A stretch of 64,000 nt of DNA, from the NCBI GenBank assembly GCA_963965975.1, contig OZ014421.1:2159001-2223000 (forward strand), read 5' to 3'. This document shows positions 20,236-31,739 of the stretch, one piece after another; positions within the stretch are counted from its first letter, which is position 1, and each line of letters begins with the position of its first letter. The DNA comes from Xestospongia bergquistia (lineage: Eukaryota > Porifera > Demospongiae > Haplosclerida > Petrosiidae). Both the position numbers and the translations under genes were made by a program. The notes under the pieces were generated by a model. That model saw only the letters and a program-made list of their open reading frames with translations, was not told the origin of the DNA and did no database searches.

Positions 20236-21910
20236 TAAATAATATGAACAGACTACAAGAGAGGGAGAGGGGGGGACAAAGTAACTTGGAAGTACAAACG
20301 ATCACAACAGAAAAGAACCAAAAATAGATATAGCTTATGATAGGACAACAAAAAAGGTGCCCAAAAACTCAAAACTCATTAAACACCTAACTTAATTACA
20401 TAAACAATAATCAACACGTACAGATGCACTTATTACTCAACTGCCAAATTCATATATAGAGAGTCATCTAAAAGTTAAAAATATAAATTATTACATTACA
20501 ATAACATACATACTGGACTTTAAAACATTTGAGGAATATCGAGAGAGACTATTATTGCCTTGTAGCAAACAAGATCACACTATTTCAGTGAAGCATTCTT
20601 CACATAATAGCAATTACTCACATCCACAGTCAAGTCTATACACTCAATCTCAATCTCAGCCATTACAGCTTTGACTTTGCTCAACTTGTTTTATAAAACA
20701 CTTTGGTTTCAATACGTACTAACATTGAATGATTATTAGTTTTCATTCAATTATTTTATCAATAAAAGTGTTTTATTATTAAGAGTTTGACTAAAATAGA
20801 AACAGATCTAGATATATTGCTTTTATCAATTCATTGTTACTTAGATTGCATACATATCTAGCTACTGTAGTATAAACAATTACTGCATACTATTATACTT
20901 ACCGAATCAACAGCTCACACACTTCAATCAATGACCTCAGAAATAATAGTACTGCATACAGTGGAACACATTGACCACATTGAAAAGATAACTACCCTAT
21001 AGTCTGTATCCTAAGAGATACTATATTTGATGTGATAGTTATGACAATGACACCATTAATACTAGTTACTTCAACATGTATCATCATTGGCTAATATATA
21101 TAGTTGTTCCTTTCATAATCTGTTTGATATGTTCTATAGAGTTAAATATGGCAAAGTGCCTGTTAGGTAAGAAATCACTATCATGTAGTGAGACGAGACA
21201 GTCTCCATTGATTATTAAGAGGTAAACCTTTGGATAATTCTATGAAGCAACTACTGAGTTTTGTAAGTAGCTATATACAATGAAAATTAGTTTGGAGTCA
21301 TTAAGAGTTATTCCTAGCAGATGTTGACTAAAGTACTCATTTCCATTATAAATGGCTACTTAAGTATATTATCACGAGTTAATAACTTAGTCAGCGAGAT
21401 TTCATTTTTACTGACATATATTTTAAAAATCTAGTACACACACGCAAATCATATAGCGCTAAGCGAATGGGCATGAGGCTAACAAGTAGCAATTACTTAT
21501 CGTGGTACATAGATTATTATTATTATATAATGTACTATCATAACTATCACATGAACTTGTATGATTTACTGTTTGTGTGACTTTTGTTCACAGTATTGTG
21601 CTGCTAGCAGGTTTACTCAAGGCTATGTAACACCAAAGAAATGAAATGGTCATTGATCTGATTCCATGCTTCATACGTTACTGTTAATCCAGAAATAACG
21701 ACATCTAAAAAATGTAACAAATTCACGTTTGACTCTTGTTTGGTTTTGCAAAATCTGAAACATACTTTAATGAGAATAAATAAGTCAATTGAAAACCGCT
21801 TTCTATGAATAATCAAATATTCATAGTTGAGCGGCGCGCTTCACGCGCTTGTATCTTAAGAGCTTCTCAGTGACCCTGGCTACTAGTGTCTATCTCTTTT
21901 CACAAGTAAG
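20236..21910. repeat. duplicated 5' flank of class C gene 1
   Basis: No gene is seen. The stretch repeats at 55286-56982, and its 3' part (from ~21140) also at 34940-35698. It includes ATGGCAAAGTGCCTGTTAG followed by GTAAGAAATC, which looks like a start codon and a splice donor and is kept in all three copies (the 34955 and 56203 copies read ATGGCAAGNTGCC); no matching downstream exon was found. Confidence 0.6.
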
Positions 21911-21976
21911 GTATGTATCATTACTATTTTGATTTTATTTCCAATGTACTTACTTTTTGTTGTATGAAACCTTAAG
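21831..21976 (+). promoter_or_regulatory. class C promoter patch and 66-bp 5'UTR intron, gene C1
   Basis: GCGGCGCGCTTCACGCGC at 21831-21848 is a dense CpG patch preceded by the palindrome TATGAATAATCAAATATTCATA. An intron is inferred at 21911-21976 from donor AAG/GTATGTATC and acceptor CCTTAAG, leaving a short leader before the ATG at 21996. Both the CpG patch and the intron borders are kept at 35631/35699-35764 and 56903/56983-57048, each intron 66 bases. No TATA box is evident, unlike class A genes. Confidence 0.5.
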
Positions 21977-21995
21977 ATCACAAAATATCGCCATC

Positions 21996-24900
21996 ATGAG
22001 CTGGTGTCATATCTATTATATAACATCAGTTATACTGTATATCTACAGTACGTGTGTTACTGCTTCTGAGTATTATGTCTCTGCAGGAGCACCTTGTCCT
22101 TCTACTAATGCACCTTGTCACAATCTCTCTTACTATACTGCTAATTATAAATCTTACTTCACTGATGATACAATCTTCTACTTTCAAGAAGGAACTCACA
22201 CTCTACATAGTACATTGAAGATCAGCAATGTAAGTAATATAACACTACAGGGATTGGGTCATATAGAGCAAAGTTTTCACGAGAAAGTTCTGCAATCTAC
22301 TTCAGTTATAATGTGCAGTAACAACATCAACACAGGTATAAAATTTAGTAGTAGCAGAGATGTTGTACTAAAATCATTAACAATAGCAAATTGTGGAGTG
22401 TTTGACAGTTTATTACAAATAAATATTAGCTTGCTCTTTGTGGACATCAATATTGTCAGACTAGAACAGGTATCAGTCCAGAATGGTTCGGGTTTTGGCC
22501 TTGTTCTTGCAAATGTTTTTGATGTGTTAATTGCTAAATCCTCATTTGCAAAAAATCAACCTCTTAAGACATGTACTGATTGTTTAGGTGGTAATGCATA
22601 CATTCAGTATTATAACCAACCCACTAATAAAACACAGTACAATGTTTCTATTATACAATCAAATTTCACATTTGGATTAAATCGTAAAGGTTGTACCAGG
22701 GAGAAAAGCTTCTATTTCGTTCAATCTAGTGGAGGGCTTAGTGTATACTTATTGTACACACAATCATACAAGATACAGTTTATAATTGAAAGTGTTGTGT
22801 TCTACAATAACATTGCTAATGTTGGAGCAAACTTCCTTTTCTTTGCTAGCAACACTAGTCTCTATTCTTTAGTAATGAACAATACTATTAGTACTTATGG
22901 CAAAGCATTGATATTTAGCACAGATAAGTATGAATGTACTTTTGGAGCAGGTATGACTTTGCTACAGTTATACACACCCAGCAATGAACTTGAGATAATT
23001 GTTGAAAATTGTATTTTTGCACACAATTTTGCTCAAGAATTTGGAGGAGGTGTAGCAATTGCTTTGTTGAGTGCTACTGGTAATATTAAGTTTAATAATT
23101 GTACTATATACAACAATACAGCATACTATGGATCAGGTATGGTACTGTATGGATTTGCTTCTAAACTGCTAAGTTTTCATTTCAAATATATTTCATTTAA
23201 TTCCAATAAAGTACCCAAAAAGGTTGATACATTACAATCAGCTTTATTATTAGTATATATTGAAAATGTTATATTTGAACAAATTGATGTTAGTAATCAT
23301 GACACTACTGGTTTATTGAGTTATAATAGTCAGTTAACATTTCACGAAAATGCTAACTTTGTAAATAACTCAGGGACTTTAGGTGGTGGTATGGCTTTAT
23401 ATGATTCATCTCATTTAATAATGAAAGAACAAACAAACATATCATTTGTCAATAATTATGCTAGTGAATCAGGTGGAGGAATCTTTGTATCAGAAACAAC
23501 CATAGCTCGTGACTTTTCCACTTTTTGTTTTTTTAGATTTGAACATGATCACGTCACTAATGCAAAATTATATTTTCTTAATAATAAAGCCAAAATATCA
23601 GGTGATGTCCTATATGGTGGTAATGTGGATTATTGTATAAATGGACACGAATTTCTCAACATTTTTAATTACTCCCAACAGACAGGACTATCAGTAGTGT
23701 CATCAGATCCCATTGAAGTATGCTTTTGTGAACAAAATATACCTAATTGCTCAATTACAAACATCAATGTAACTGCAATGCCTGGTATTAATGTTAATAT
23801 ATCACTAGCTACTGTTGGCTCAAAAAGTGGTTTGACCAAAGGTGTGATAAAACTGACAGGCTTGGATAGTTCATTCAAAGTACAAACTCTCAACACTAGA
23901 CTAAATTCAAATTGTACTGATGTTACATTTAGTGCAACAGCAAATAGTACAACGAATACAACACAAGTCTATGTAACACTCGAGAAGTCTTTTTTACCTT
24001 TATATGATCCTTTAGTAAAAGTTATTGAAGTTACTTTTCAGTCCTGTCCAATTGCCTTTCCATTAGATATTACAAATAATGCTTGTGCTTGTATATCTGA
24101 ATTAGAGAAAACACCAACAATAACATGTGATGTCAACACTCAAACTATAACTAGACATGATGAAATGTGGATTGGTTATAATAATGACAATGATTGTCTT
24201 ATTGTTCATGCAAATTGCCCCTTTGATTATTGTAATGACAATAACGTTAGTTTTACATTTAACATGACAGAGGAACAATGTCTTAACAATCGAAATGGAC
24301 TACTGTGTGGGCAATGTGATGAAGGACTTAGTCTCATGTTAGGTTCCAATCAATGTGGACAATGTTATAATAACTACATAGCTCTTATCATTCCATTTGC
24401 TTTAGCTGGTATAGCACTGGTAGCTGTCATCATTGCTTTAAACTTAACTGTGTCTGTGGGTACAATCAATGGACTTATATTCTATGCTAATGTTGTCAAA
24501 ATATATGAACATATTTTTTTTCCTAGTGGACCTGTAAATTTTTTTAGTCTTTTTATTTCCTGGGTTAATCTAGATTTGGGTATTGAGACTTGTTTTGTTA
24601 ATGGTATGGGTTCATGTAGTAAAGTATGGTTGCAGTTTTTCTTTCCAGGCTATGTTTGGTTTCTACTAATATTTATCATAATATTATCACGATATTCCAG
24701 TAAAGTGGTTCGACTTGTGGGAAGACAAGCAATTCCAGTTTTAGCAACTATGATACTACTATCATACACCAAACTGATACGCGCTGTCTTCCAGGTCATT
24801 CACCACATTAATATTCAGTGTATTGATAAAAGATTTTTCAAATTCTACTTATTAAGGTGGTATATTGATGCTACAGTAGAATATCTGAAAGGTTGTCATC

Positions 24901-25592
24901 TACCATTGTTCCTGTTCTCACAGGCTGTACTCATTTTACTAATTGTTCCATACACTTTCTACCTTCTTACTATACCATTATTTGAAGGACCTTTATCAAA
25001 CCACATGTTCTGCTGCCAAAAGTTGTCAACATATATGAAGCCTTTCTCTGATGCATATGGAGGTCCATATAAGGACAAGTGTCGTTTTTGGACTGGATTT
25101 TTACTATTAGTTCGTGTTGTCTTAGCACTGGTTGTATCCCTAGATATTGATATTGCTGTTAGCTTGGATATGTTAACATCTATTTTAGTTGTGATTATCT
25201 TTATGTATTTTCCTTTGAGGGGAATATATCAAAAGCTTCCCTTGGTCTGTCTGGAGATTTTCTTTATTCTTAACCTTATTTTATTGTCTTCTATAAATAA
25301 ACAAACCTTTACTAATTCAAAAGTAGAACTATCAACCAAAATTTTGGTATCACTAGCTTTTGTAGTTTTCTGTTGTATTTTGTTCTATCACATGTGGGAT
25401 CGATTTATAAAGTCATATTTACAAGACCACATCAGAAAGATGTTTAAAAGACAATCTAATATTCTAGCCAATGAAGATAACGAAATAGATCTCCAGCCGA
25501 TATCATCATCAGCTGATATGACATATTCATTAGTGCCAGAGTTACGTGAACCTCTGCTTGATGATGAAAACAACATTTCTTTTATGAAATGA
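21996..25592 (+). CDS. class C PMP-like beta-helix multi-span membrane protein (gene C1)
   Basis: Intact single-exon CDS of 1198 residues. The ATG at 21996 is chosen because it matches the MSWCHIYY start of all paralogues; the open frame upstream has no ATG and probably overlaps a 5'UTR intron. Signal peptide, N-glycosylation-rich beta-helix ectodomain, GINVNISLATVG module, cysteine-rich juxtamembrane region (~682-790) and about eight membrane segments beginning near residue 793. Compared with class A it has a longer ectodomain without the 87-base repeats, a QKLSTYMKPF insertion before segment 5, and a different tail, LREPLLDDENNISFMK. In the juxtamembrane region it reads CDEGLSLMLG where most paralogues have CSDGLSLMLG. 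Membrane segments 1 and 4 are nearly identical in DNA to class A. Receptor or adhesion role is inferred. Confidence 0.9.
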   Translation: MSWCHIYYITSVILYIYSTCVTASEYYVSAGAPCPSTNAPCHNLSYYTANYKSYFTDDTIFYFQEGTHTLHSTLKISNVSNITLQGLGHIEQSFHEKVLQSTSVIMCSNNINTGIKFSSSRDVVLKSLTIANCGVFDSLLQINISLLFVDINIVRLEQVSVQNGSGFGLVLANVFDVLIAKSSFAKNQPLKTCTDCLGGNAYIQYYNQPTNKTQYNVSIIQSNFTFGLNRKGCTREKSFYFVQSSGGLSVYLLYTQSYKIQFIIESVVFYNNIANVGANFLFFASNTSLYSLVMNNTISTYGKALIFSTDKYECTFGAGMTLLQLYTPSNELEIIVENCIFAHNFAQEFGGGVAIALLSATGNIKFNNCTIYNNTAYYGSGMVLYGFASKLLSFHFKYISFNSNKVPKKVDTLQSALLLVYIENVIFEQIDVSNHDTTGLLSYNSQLTFHENANFVNNSGTLGGGMALYDSSHLIMKEQTNISFVNNYASESGGGIFVSETTIARDFSTFCFFRFEHDHVTNAKLYFLNNKAKISGDVLYGGNVDYCINGHEFLNIFNYSQQTGLSVVSSDPIEVCFCEQNIPNCSITNINVTAMPGINVNISLATVGSKSGLTKGVIKLTGLDSSFKVQTLNTRLNSNCTDVTFSATANSTTNTTQVYVTLEKSFLPLYDPLVKVIEVTFQSCPIAFPLDITNNACACISELEKTPTITCDVNTQTITRHDEMWIGYNNDNDCLIVHANCPFDYCNDNNVSFTFNMTEEQCLNNRNGLLCGQCDEGLSLMLGSNQCGQCYNNYIALIIPFALAGIALVAVIIALNLTVSVGTINGLIFYANVVKIYEHIFFPSGPVNFFSLFISWVNLDLGIETCFVNGMGSCSKVWLQFFFPGYVWFLLIFIIILSRYSSKVVRLVGRQAIPVLATMILLSYTKLIRAVFQVIHHINIQCIDKRFFKFYLLRWYIDATVEYLKGCHLPLFLFSQAVLILLIVPYTFYLLTIPLFEGPLSNHMFCCQKLSTYMKPFSDAYGGPYKDKCRFWTGFLLLVRVVLALVVSLDIDIAVSLDMLTSILVVIIFMYFPLRGIYQKLPLVCLEIFFILNLILLSSINKQTFTNSKVELSTKILVSLAFVVFCCILFYHMWDRFIKSYLQDHIRKMFKRQSNILANEDNEIDLQPISSSADMTYSLVPELREPLLDDENNISFMK

Positions 25593-26288
25593 ACACGAAA
25601 ATGTATTTTAGTAGACATATTAATTGTCTTATTAATACATGTACATTATATAGTATTAAATAGAGTTTGATTTTAGATATGATTATGTTTATACATGTAG
25701 TTTGCTGAGTGTGTATTAACATTTAATGATTATTAGTTTTCATTCACTGATTGGTAATTGCTATTTATATTTTTGTAATTAAAAGATGTTTTATCAATAA
25801 GAGTTTTATATCAACCAATATATTGTCAATGATATTTTAAAAACATAGTAGTTAAGAATAAATTATATTGGTAATCAATTATTATATATCACAATAAAAT
25901 TCTATTGATTGATTTATCAATATATGGTTATACAAGTTGGCTGAGTCAAGCTTTCTTTGATATAAAAATATCAACATTACACAGCTTTCATTGCTAATGT
26001 AGTATGACAATATTAAGGGCTGTTTATGGAACCAACATTTTGAACTAATAATGATTTTATTATTCATATTATGTATAAACGAATAAAAAATAACATTCGG
26101 GAATAGATCAAATTGATTTAGCAGTCATATAATCCAAGCTACCATCATATTTTTTAAAAGTGTAAAGGTCACTTCTTATTGTACTCACCTAGTGAAGGCT
26201 TATCACAACAAGTACAAGACACATTCAATATAATGATATGATTAATAAATAACCTTTCCATTTGATTTTGAAATATAATATTAATGTA
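25593..26288. repeat. class C 3' flank, duplicated
   Basis: No gene is seen. The sequence repeats at 39381-40078 and 60665-61362. It starts with the probable 3'UTR (ATTAATACATGTACATTATA) and holds an AT-rich tract. Antisense open frames here exist in all three copies but differ by frame-neutral and frame-breaking changes, with no splice or promoter support. Confidence 0.6.
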
Positions 26289-26408
26289 GATGCAGAAGTT
26301 CCTTTAATGAATCCTAGATCCCCTACTTTAATATGTGAAACTAGTTCAGTGACTGTAGTATCAGTAGTAATGAGACAAGAATCACTACTGGATGATGAAG
26401 ATGACTAA
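26289..26408 (+). pseudogene. orphan class A C-terminal tail behind gene C1
   Basis: About 39 codons encode the class A tail (DAEVPLMNPRSPTLICETSS, then VTVVSVV and ESLLDDEDD) and stop, followed by class A 3' flank. There is no class A body before it; it sits ~700 bases behind the class C stop. The same arrangement occurs at 40079-40198 and 61363-61484, with the frame open in all three. It is directly preceded by TTAATGTAG, which could serve as a splice acceptor, so an alternative 3' exon cannot be excluded. Confidence 0.7.
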
Positions 26409-27000
26409 TGCTTAATTTCTTACCATATAATACAATTGTTTTAATTCTAGCTCATAAAACTAATTATGTTTGATTTATATAACCTTATATCTGATATGTA
26501 GTTAATAGCAATAGCAGTATGTAATGTAAATTATAATATCATAGAAGCTAAGTGGGTTATTATGTACTACTAAATATACTGTTACTATTGTTATATTTGT
26601 TATTTACTCTTAATTATAAAGGTATATTTTATATTATAACTAACCCTTATTGTTATAAGTACTAGTACTATCTAGTGACATATCAATTGACAGTACAGTT
26701 ACAACTAGTGTACTGGTCACTTCATATTCTTCACTACATAATATGTAATATGATCATAAAAAGTGTGACAACGTATTAATTAGCATTGTAGTATTACTTT
26801 TATTAATGAGTACTAACAGGAACTCACAGGCTTAAAAAGGAGGAATACTTTTTATTCAAGACATCTTTTGTAAGAGGTTGTTCACTTTTCCGGAAGTATA
26901 CGGAAACGTTATGAAATTTGTATGGAAATAATAATGAAGAAAAATATGTGTTCCGTATACTTACAAAGCAACGTGGAAGTTGAAAGCAGTTAAGTATGGG
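26409..27000. repeat. class A type 3' flank with ETS-motif palindrome
   Basis: Matches the DNA behind class A genes up to ~26860. At 26890-26905 CCGGAAGTATACGGAA, an ETS-type site, is followed at 26951-26964 by TTCCGTATACTTAC, forming a ~12-base inverted repeat. The pair is kept at 41010 and 61977. ETS sites are common in broad animal promoters, and an exon-like start follows at 27001. Confidence 0.4.
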
Positions 27001-27094
27001 ATGACTGAAGAACCAGCTGCTAAGAAATTTAAACTTGATGAAGGAAATTCTGTACTAGAACAAGACAGTAATATAATTCATGTCATGACACAGA
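27001..27094 (+). other. possible first coding exon of an unidentified gene fragment, copy 1
   Basis: ATG opens MTEEPAAKKFKLDEGNSVLE and runs to a strong donor-like GTATGT at 27095 (phase 1). KKFKLD resembles a nuclear localisation signal. The same exon is kept at 41121-41214 and 62078-62171, with at most one residue change (N to D). No second exon could be joined with confidence, so this is probably a captured 5' gene end. Confidence 0.35.
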
Positions 27095-27890
27095 GTATGT
27101 AATAATATTATTTTTATTTTCTCCATATTTTCATATTCTGTGACTAAATCCTTTGAAAGACTGACTGTGAAATACAGTCTTTGTTTTTCAAAGTCTAAAG
27201 TGTAAGTTAATGTCATATATTTCTAGTTGATATTCATTTCCTTTTTATTTCTATTGGATCGTTGGACATCAGGATCAAGGCTAAAGATATTGATCTATTT
27301 CAAAGAGTCTGGGGTGTAAGTTAACAGCATACATTATTAGTTTATATTAACTCATAATAAGTTTAAAGATAGTATATGACAGTTACTAATTGATACTTAA
27401 ATTAGCCTTGACCATTATACTATTGACATTTAAAAAACCAAAGTCTTAAGTAAACAAGGTTATAATTGTTCTTAACAGGAATGTTGTCCCTTGAAAAGAC
27501 TACATTTTCACTACTGGAAGGTTGACATAAAATCCACACATGTGACAGTTGTGGGTGTTTCATGCTATAACCACACCCTCTAAGGATTAAAACCACACCC
27601 ATATATGCAGACTTTGATAATCACTGATGTATAATTATTGATGTTATCATAATGGAGTTAGATCATAGTACAGAAGCGGCTAGATTCAAGAATGTTTTCA
27701 TAGGAATATTTTCATATGAATAGGATATATTATATATTCATGACAACTTTGATCAATGAATGGGTGGAGTTAAAATTCATACAAAAAAATTATTGTCTCT
27801 CTACTCAGCCATGCTATTCCCAATATCTTTATCAGGTCTGACTTTAACTACAGAATGGGCACCTTCTATATTAGAATACTTGTGCTTGTC
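27095..27890. repeat. duplicated intergenic DNA
   Basis: No gene is seen. It repeats at 41215-41990 and 62172-62940. It carries the phrase 'aagtctaaagtgtaagttaa', shared with class A 3' flanks, and CACACCCTCTAAGGATTAAA. Confidence 0.5.
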
Positions 27891-28350
27891 TCATACTATA
27901 TAATTTTTTAGTGTATTATACAACCTCTATATTGAGGAGACATGTTCTAGTCCATACTAATACTTTAGTGTATTATACAACCTCTATATTGAGGACACTT
28001 GTTCTAGTCCCATACTAATACTTTAGTGTATTATATAATCTCTATATTGAGGACACTTGTTCTAGTCCCATACTAATACTTTAGTGTATTATATAATCTC
28101 TATATTGAGGACACTTGTTCTAGTCCCATACTAATACTTTAGTGTATTATACAACCTCTACATAAAGGACACTTGTTCTAGTCCCATACTAATACTTTAG
28201 TGTATTATATAATCTCTATATTGAGGACACTTGTTCTAGTCCCATACTAATACTTTAGTGTATTATACAACCTCTATATAAAGGACACTTGTTCTAGTCC
28301 CATACTAGTACTTTAGTGTATTATATAACCTCTACATTGAGGACATTTCT
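27890..28350. repeat. 58-bp minisatellite, about eight units
   Basis: Units ACTAATACTTTAGTGTATTA...CCTCTATATTGAGGACACTT...CTAGTCCCAT start at 27956, 28014, 28072, 28130, 28188, 28246 and 28304, an exact 58-base period, with one more diverged unit before. The 42 kb copy has four units and the 63 kb copy seven. The unit also occurs singly in inverted orientation at 43360-43402, so it belongs to one arm of a fold-back element. Confidence 0.9.
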
Positions 28351-28849
28351 ATACTAAATACAATGTATGATATGTCTCCTGTATTGGACATTGATAATAT
28401 ATTGTGTTAATTTACCTTTAATTAAAGGAAATGTCCTTTAAACTTTAACCTTATAGATTGTAATGTTTCGACAGTAAGGTATTATATTCTATCATACTAG
28501 GGAAAAGTATTTTAAACAAATTAGGTATAATATAGTATTAGTAACTTTTAATGATACAATGTAGTCCCTGGATAACTAATGTTAAATCTTTGAGAGTACT
28601 GACATTATTAATACTAGGAATAAACAGGGAGTAGCTCTTTCTGTAATAGGTTAGATTTAATGACAAATGTAACTTTGATCTGTTAGTCTATCCAGGATAA
28701 AATAAACTTTAGAATTTGTAATATAATTTTTATCTAGCTAAGACTATAAATTTTGCATTCTATAGTACACTAACATTGGTTTTTCTTATAATCAATTGTT
28801 TCATTTAGCTACTATTCTGGAAAGCAGTACTAATTTGTGATGTAAAGTA

Positions 28850-29100
28850 GCTGCAGAACAAGCCATAGTTCTTCTACTTGAGCTAACAAAGGAAACAGAT
28901 GATGAGGTATTAAATAGTGTCAGTGGTCTATTTATTAATGGATGTGGTTTTTAGTTATTGGACTGTGAAAAGTTTGAAGTGATATGTGGTGTTGTTCAAT
29001 AGCAGTTGATGGTAATCAATATACTGGAAGACAAGAAAGGTACCAGCAACATTCTTGTTTTAGAGATAATTATTACACAGACAGTAAAGGTATATCACAC
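28850..29100 (+). pseudogene. possible captured coding fragment in fold-back arm
   Basis: One frame reads AIVLLLELTKETDDEVLNSV, then FINGCGF, stop, LLDCEKFEVICGVVQ, stop, and INILEDKKGTSNILVLEII across ~230 bases with only two stops, which is unusual for this AT-rich DNA. The equivalent arm copies at 43070-43290 have more stops. The composition recalls helical repeats but no family is recognised. Confidence 0.25.
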
Positions 29101-30450
29101 TGTAGGCAGTACTTCAGTGACACATGAGAACCTTGGACACTGTCCTTAGTATAGAGGTGTCCTTAAAATAGAGTGCACTAAAGCATTAGTATAGGAATAA
29201 AACAAATATCACCAATATATAAGGAGTCCCTTTAAAGAATCTTGGCTATTAAGGACATCAGTAAATGTATTGCCTTAAATGCATAGACTGGGAATGTCCC
29301 TAAGCAACAAATAAAATTTGCTTAGAAACACTTAACTTAGATTCTTGGTCAAAGTAAGATTATTTAATTGCTCCACCCACTAATCACGACCAATCTAGGT
29401 TAGTACAATACAGTACAATTACAGACTTGTTGGCTACTGGCAGTAGAACCCACTTTAAAGTATTTTTAACCCTTTTATGATTCTCATATTGAGTTCCATT
29501 TTAGAACAAATAATTATTACACAATGTATTTTAACTAGGAACTCCACTATTAGTACAATAGGAATCTAAAGCTGAAAAAGTAAGTACAACTAAACCCCTG
29601 TCATAACAAATATTAAGTCAAAAATTATCAGCATGATTGTTATTATTTTAATATTTACCGGCTTTCCATTATTAGAAATTACTTAATCCTGTAGTTGCTA
29701 AGTGGAAGTCACAATTTTAAGGGAAACAAAAAGACAAACTAGCTGTTTTATAATAATTATTTTTTATCATATTACATTATAATTGTTATTGTTATAAAGT
29801 TCATTATATTATTATTGATTGTTTATTAATATTATTTATGACAAAAAAATTATAATTTAATTGTATCTTAAATAAAGATGATATGACCAGTAAATTAAAA
29901 CGTGACACATTAGTTACCATGACAACTAGTGTCAAATAAACTTTATTCTTGGGTCTCAAAAACTAGCTTAACATAACAAGTGAGTGTCATGTATCATAAT
30001 TCTAACATATTATGTATACAATAGAACATGTATATGAGCTGTTACTATTGTATCTAATAGCTACTGATCATGTCAGGTTACTTCAGTATTGTGTAGTTAG
30101 CCCCTCTCATAACTTCTAATGACACTGTTGAATTTAATCTCTACTACTGGTAGCGCTACTAATGTACCTCTTAAAAATATAACAGTAAATTATTGATACA
30201 TAGTGACTAATACCATTTATTGTGGACTTACAAAGAAGAAAACCTTTAAAACACATCAAATTAATCATTATTAATTAGTCTTTTCAGTAACTTAATAATT
30301 TCATAAGAATTTTGTAAGCACAAATTAAGTTATTGCAGTTATGACACCATTTGTGTGGTCATATTTACAACTATATATTAGTTATATAATGAATGGTATT
30401 TGTTTAACATAACTATTAACCATAAAGTTATAATAACAACATCAATTTCT
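29100..30450. repeat. fold-back right arm end plus class A 5' flank
   Basis: No gene is seen. 29100-29300 matches 43290-43500 (outer end of the fold-back right arm). 29600-29830 matches 43740-43990. 30000-30420 is the conserved class A 5' flank also found at 44160-44560, so a class A gene is expected next; a pseudogene follows. Confidence 0.55.
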
Positions 30451-30460
30451 GATCTGATCT

Positions 30461-31155
30461 GTTCCTTTAAAAATTTTCCTTATTATAATAATAATGCTAA
30501 AGGAACATTATACTTTGACAACAATAAAGCTGACATATCTGGTGATGTCTTGTACGGTTGTAAAATCTTTAATTGTATGAACTTTGAGTTTGATCACTAA
30601 TTTCATTACCCTCAACAAACAGGTTTATCTGCACATAGTGTCATCAAATCCAATCCTGTACTCATTTTACACTTTGTTCCATACACTTTCTACCTTCTTA
30701 CTATATCATTATTTGAAGGACCTATATCAAATATATGTTTTGTGGAGGTCCATATTATCATTCTTGAACTAATTTTTATTACTATTATGTATCACCTTAG
30801 TCCTGGCTGTGTCTCTATATATTGACACTACTATAAGTTTGAATGTATTTACATGTATCTTAATTATTGATGTTATCATATATAGTATTTTGAGAAGAAT
30901 ATACCTACTATTCCCTATGCTTTATTTGGAGTTGTCTTTCTTTCTCAACCTCATATTAATAGCACATGTGAATATACAAACTTACAAAAAACTTCAAAGT
31001 CAAGGTAAGTGTTAAGTGTTGCTTTAGTATCAATATTAATTGTTGTATTCTGTGGTATTATACTCTATCATGCCTGGGATCATTTGTTAAAGTCTCGTTC
31101 GCAACAACTAATTAAAGAAGTGAAAAAGATATTCAAGAAGCCTCCATCACTTTCT
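30461..31155 (+). pseudogene. class A receptor pseudogene with large internal deletion
   Basis: 30461-30650 aligns with bases 3430-3618 of gene A1 (end of the beta-helix, including the AKGTLYFDNNKADISGDVLY-like stretch). At ~30652 it jumps to sequence equivalent to A1 4825, removing ~1.2 kb including the cysteine region and membrane segments 1-3. It then continues through segments 4-8, with a second deletion near 'ggaggtccatatta' and several stops, ending in the start of the tail. It holds the position that the 44833 copy holds in the next block. Confidence 0.85.
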
Positions 31156-31739
31156 TATTCTCAATATATGCATGCATGATTGACAATCACATCATTAGCT
31201 ATTAGGATGTAAGTAGTTATAAACTTCATACTTAATTACTATCTTCTAGAAGTTCAACAGTTAACATTGAAGACCATTGTCTGTGCAAGAGTCCCATATA
31301 CCACACATGACTATATTATAGTTTATGCAAATTGCCTTTTGTATAAAAAATGACAAAAATGTTTAGTCTTTTTTCTTTGCTTTATAAGTGGCATTTAATC
31401 TTGTAAATACAACAAATAAATTGTTCTATTACTTTTAAAGTGCAAATGGTACAACAAATTGTATCTTAAGGAAGACCCACTGACTATAGGATTCCACATA
31501 TGATATAGCACAAACTCAAAAGACTCAAAAGATCCCAACAATAACATAACAAGGACATTTTATAAAGTACTTTGCACAGATCACTAAGGGGACAGGAATT
31601 ATACACAAGATAATAATATTCATAAGTATATACAACACAATATCAAATAATAATACAGTACATACAGTATGTAGTCTAGTACTTTATCGGGAAATAGTCA
31701 TTCTTTAATTAGTGTAATGTATAAGTCAATAGTAATCTA
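31156..31739. other. decayed sequence with a weak class C-like piece
   Basis: No gene is seen. 31310-31370 (GACTATATTATAGTTTATGC, AAATTGCC) resembles the class C juxtamembrane stretch 'ttattgttcatgcaaattgcc' and 31440-31460 resembles 'aatagtacaacgaatac'; these may be remnants of a dead family copy. The match is short. Confidence 0.3.

Noticed and set aside
21613..21816. Minus-strand 67-codon frame repeated at 56685-56888
   Set aside because: Kept only by block duplication; the third copy (35400-35610) has frame-breaking indels.
25388..25618. Antisense frames over class C 3' ends (also 39176-39406, 60460-60690)
   Set aside because: Shadow of the conserved class C tail; no independent support.
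27890..28350. CRISPR array
   Set aside because: Units are contiguous 58-base tandem repeats without variable spacers, in eukaryotic DNA.
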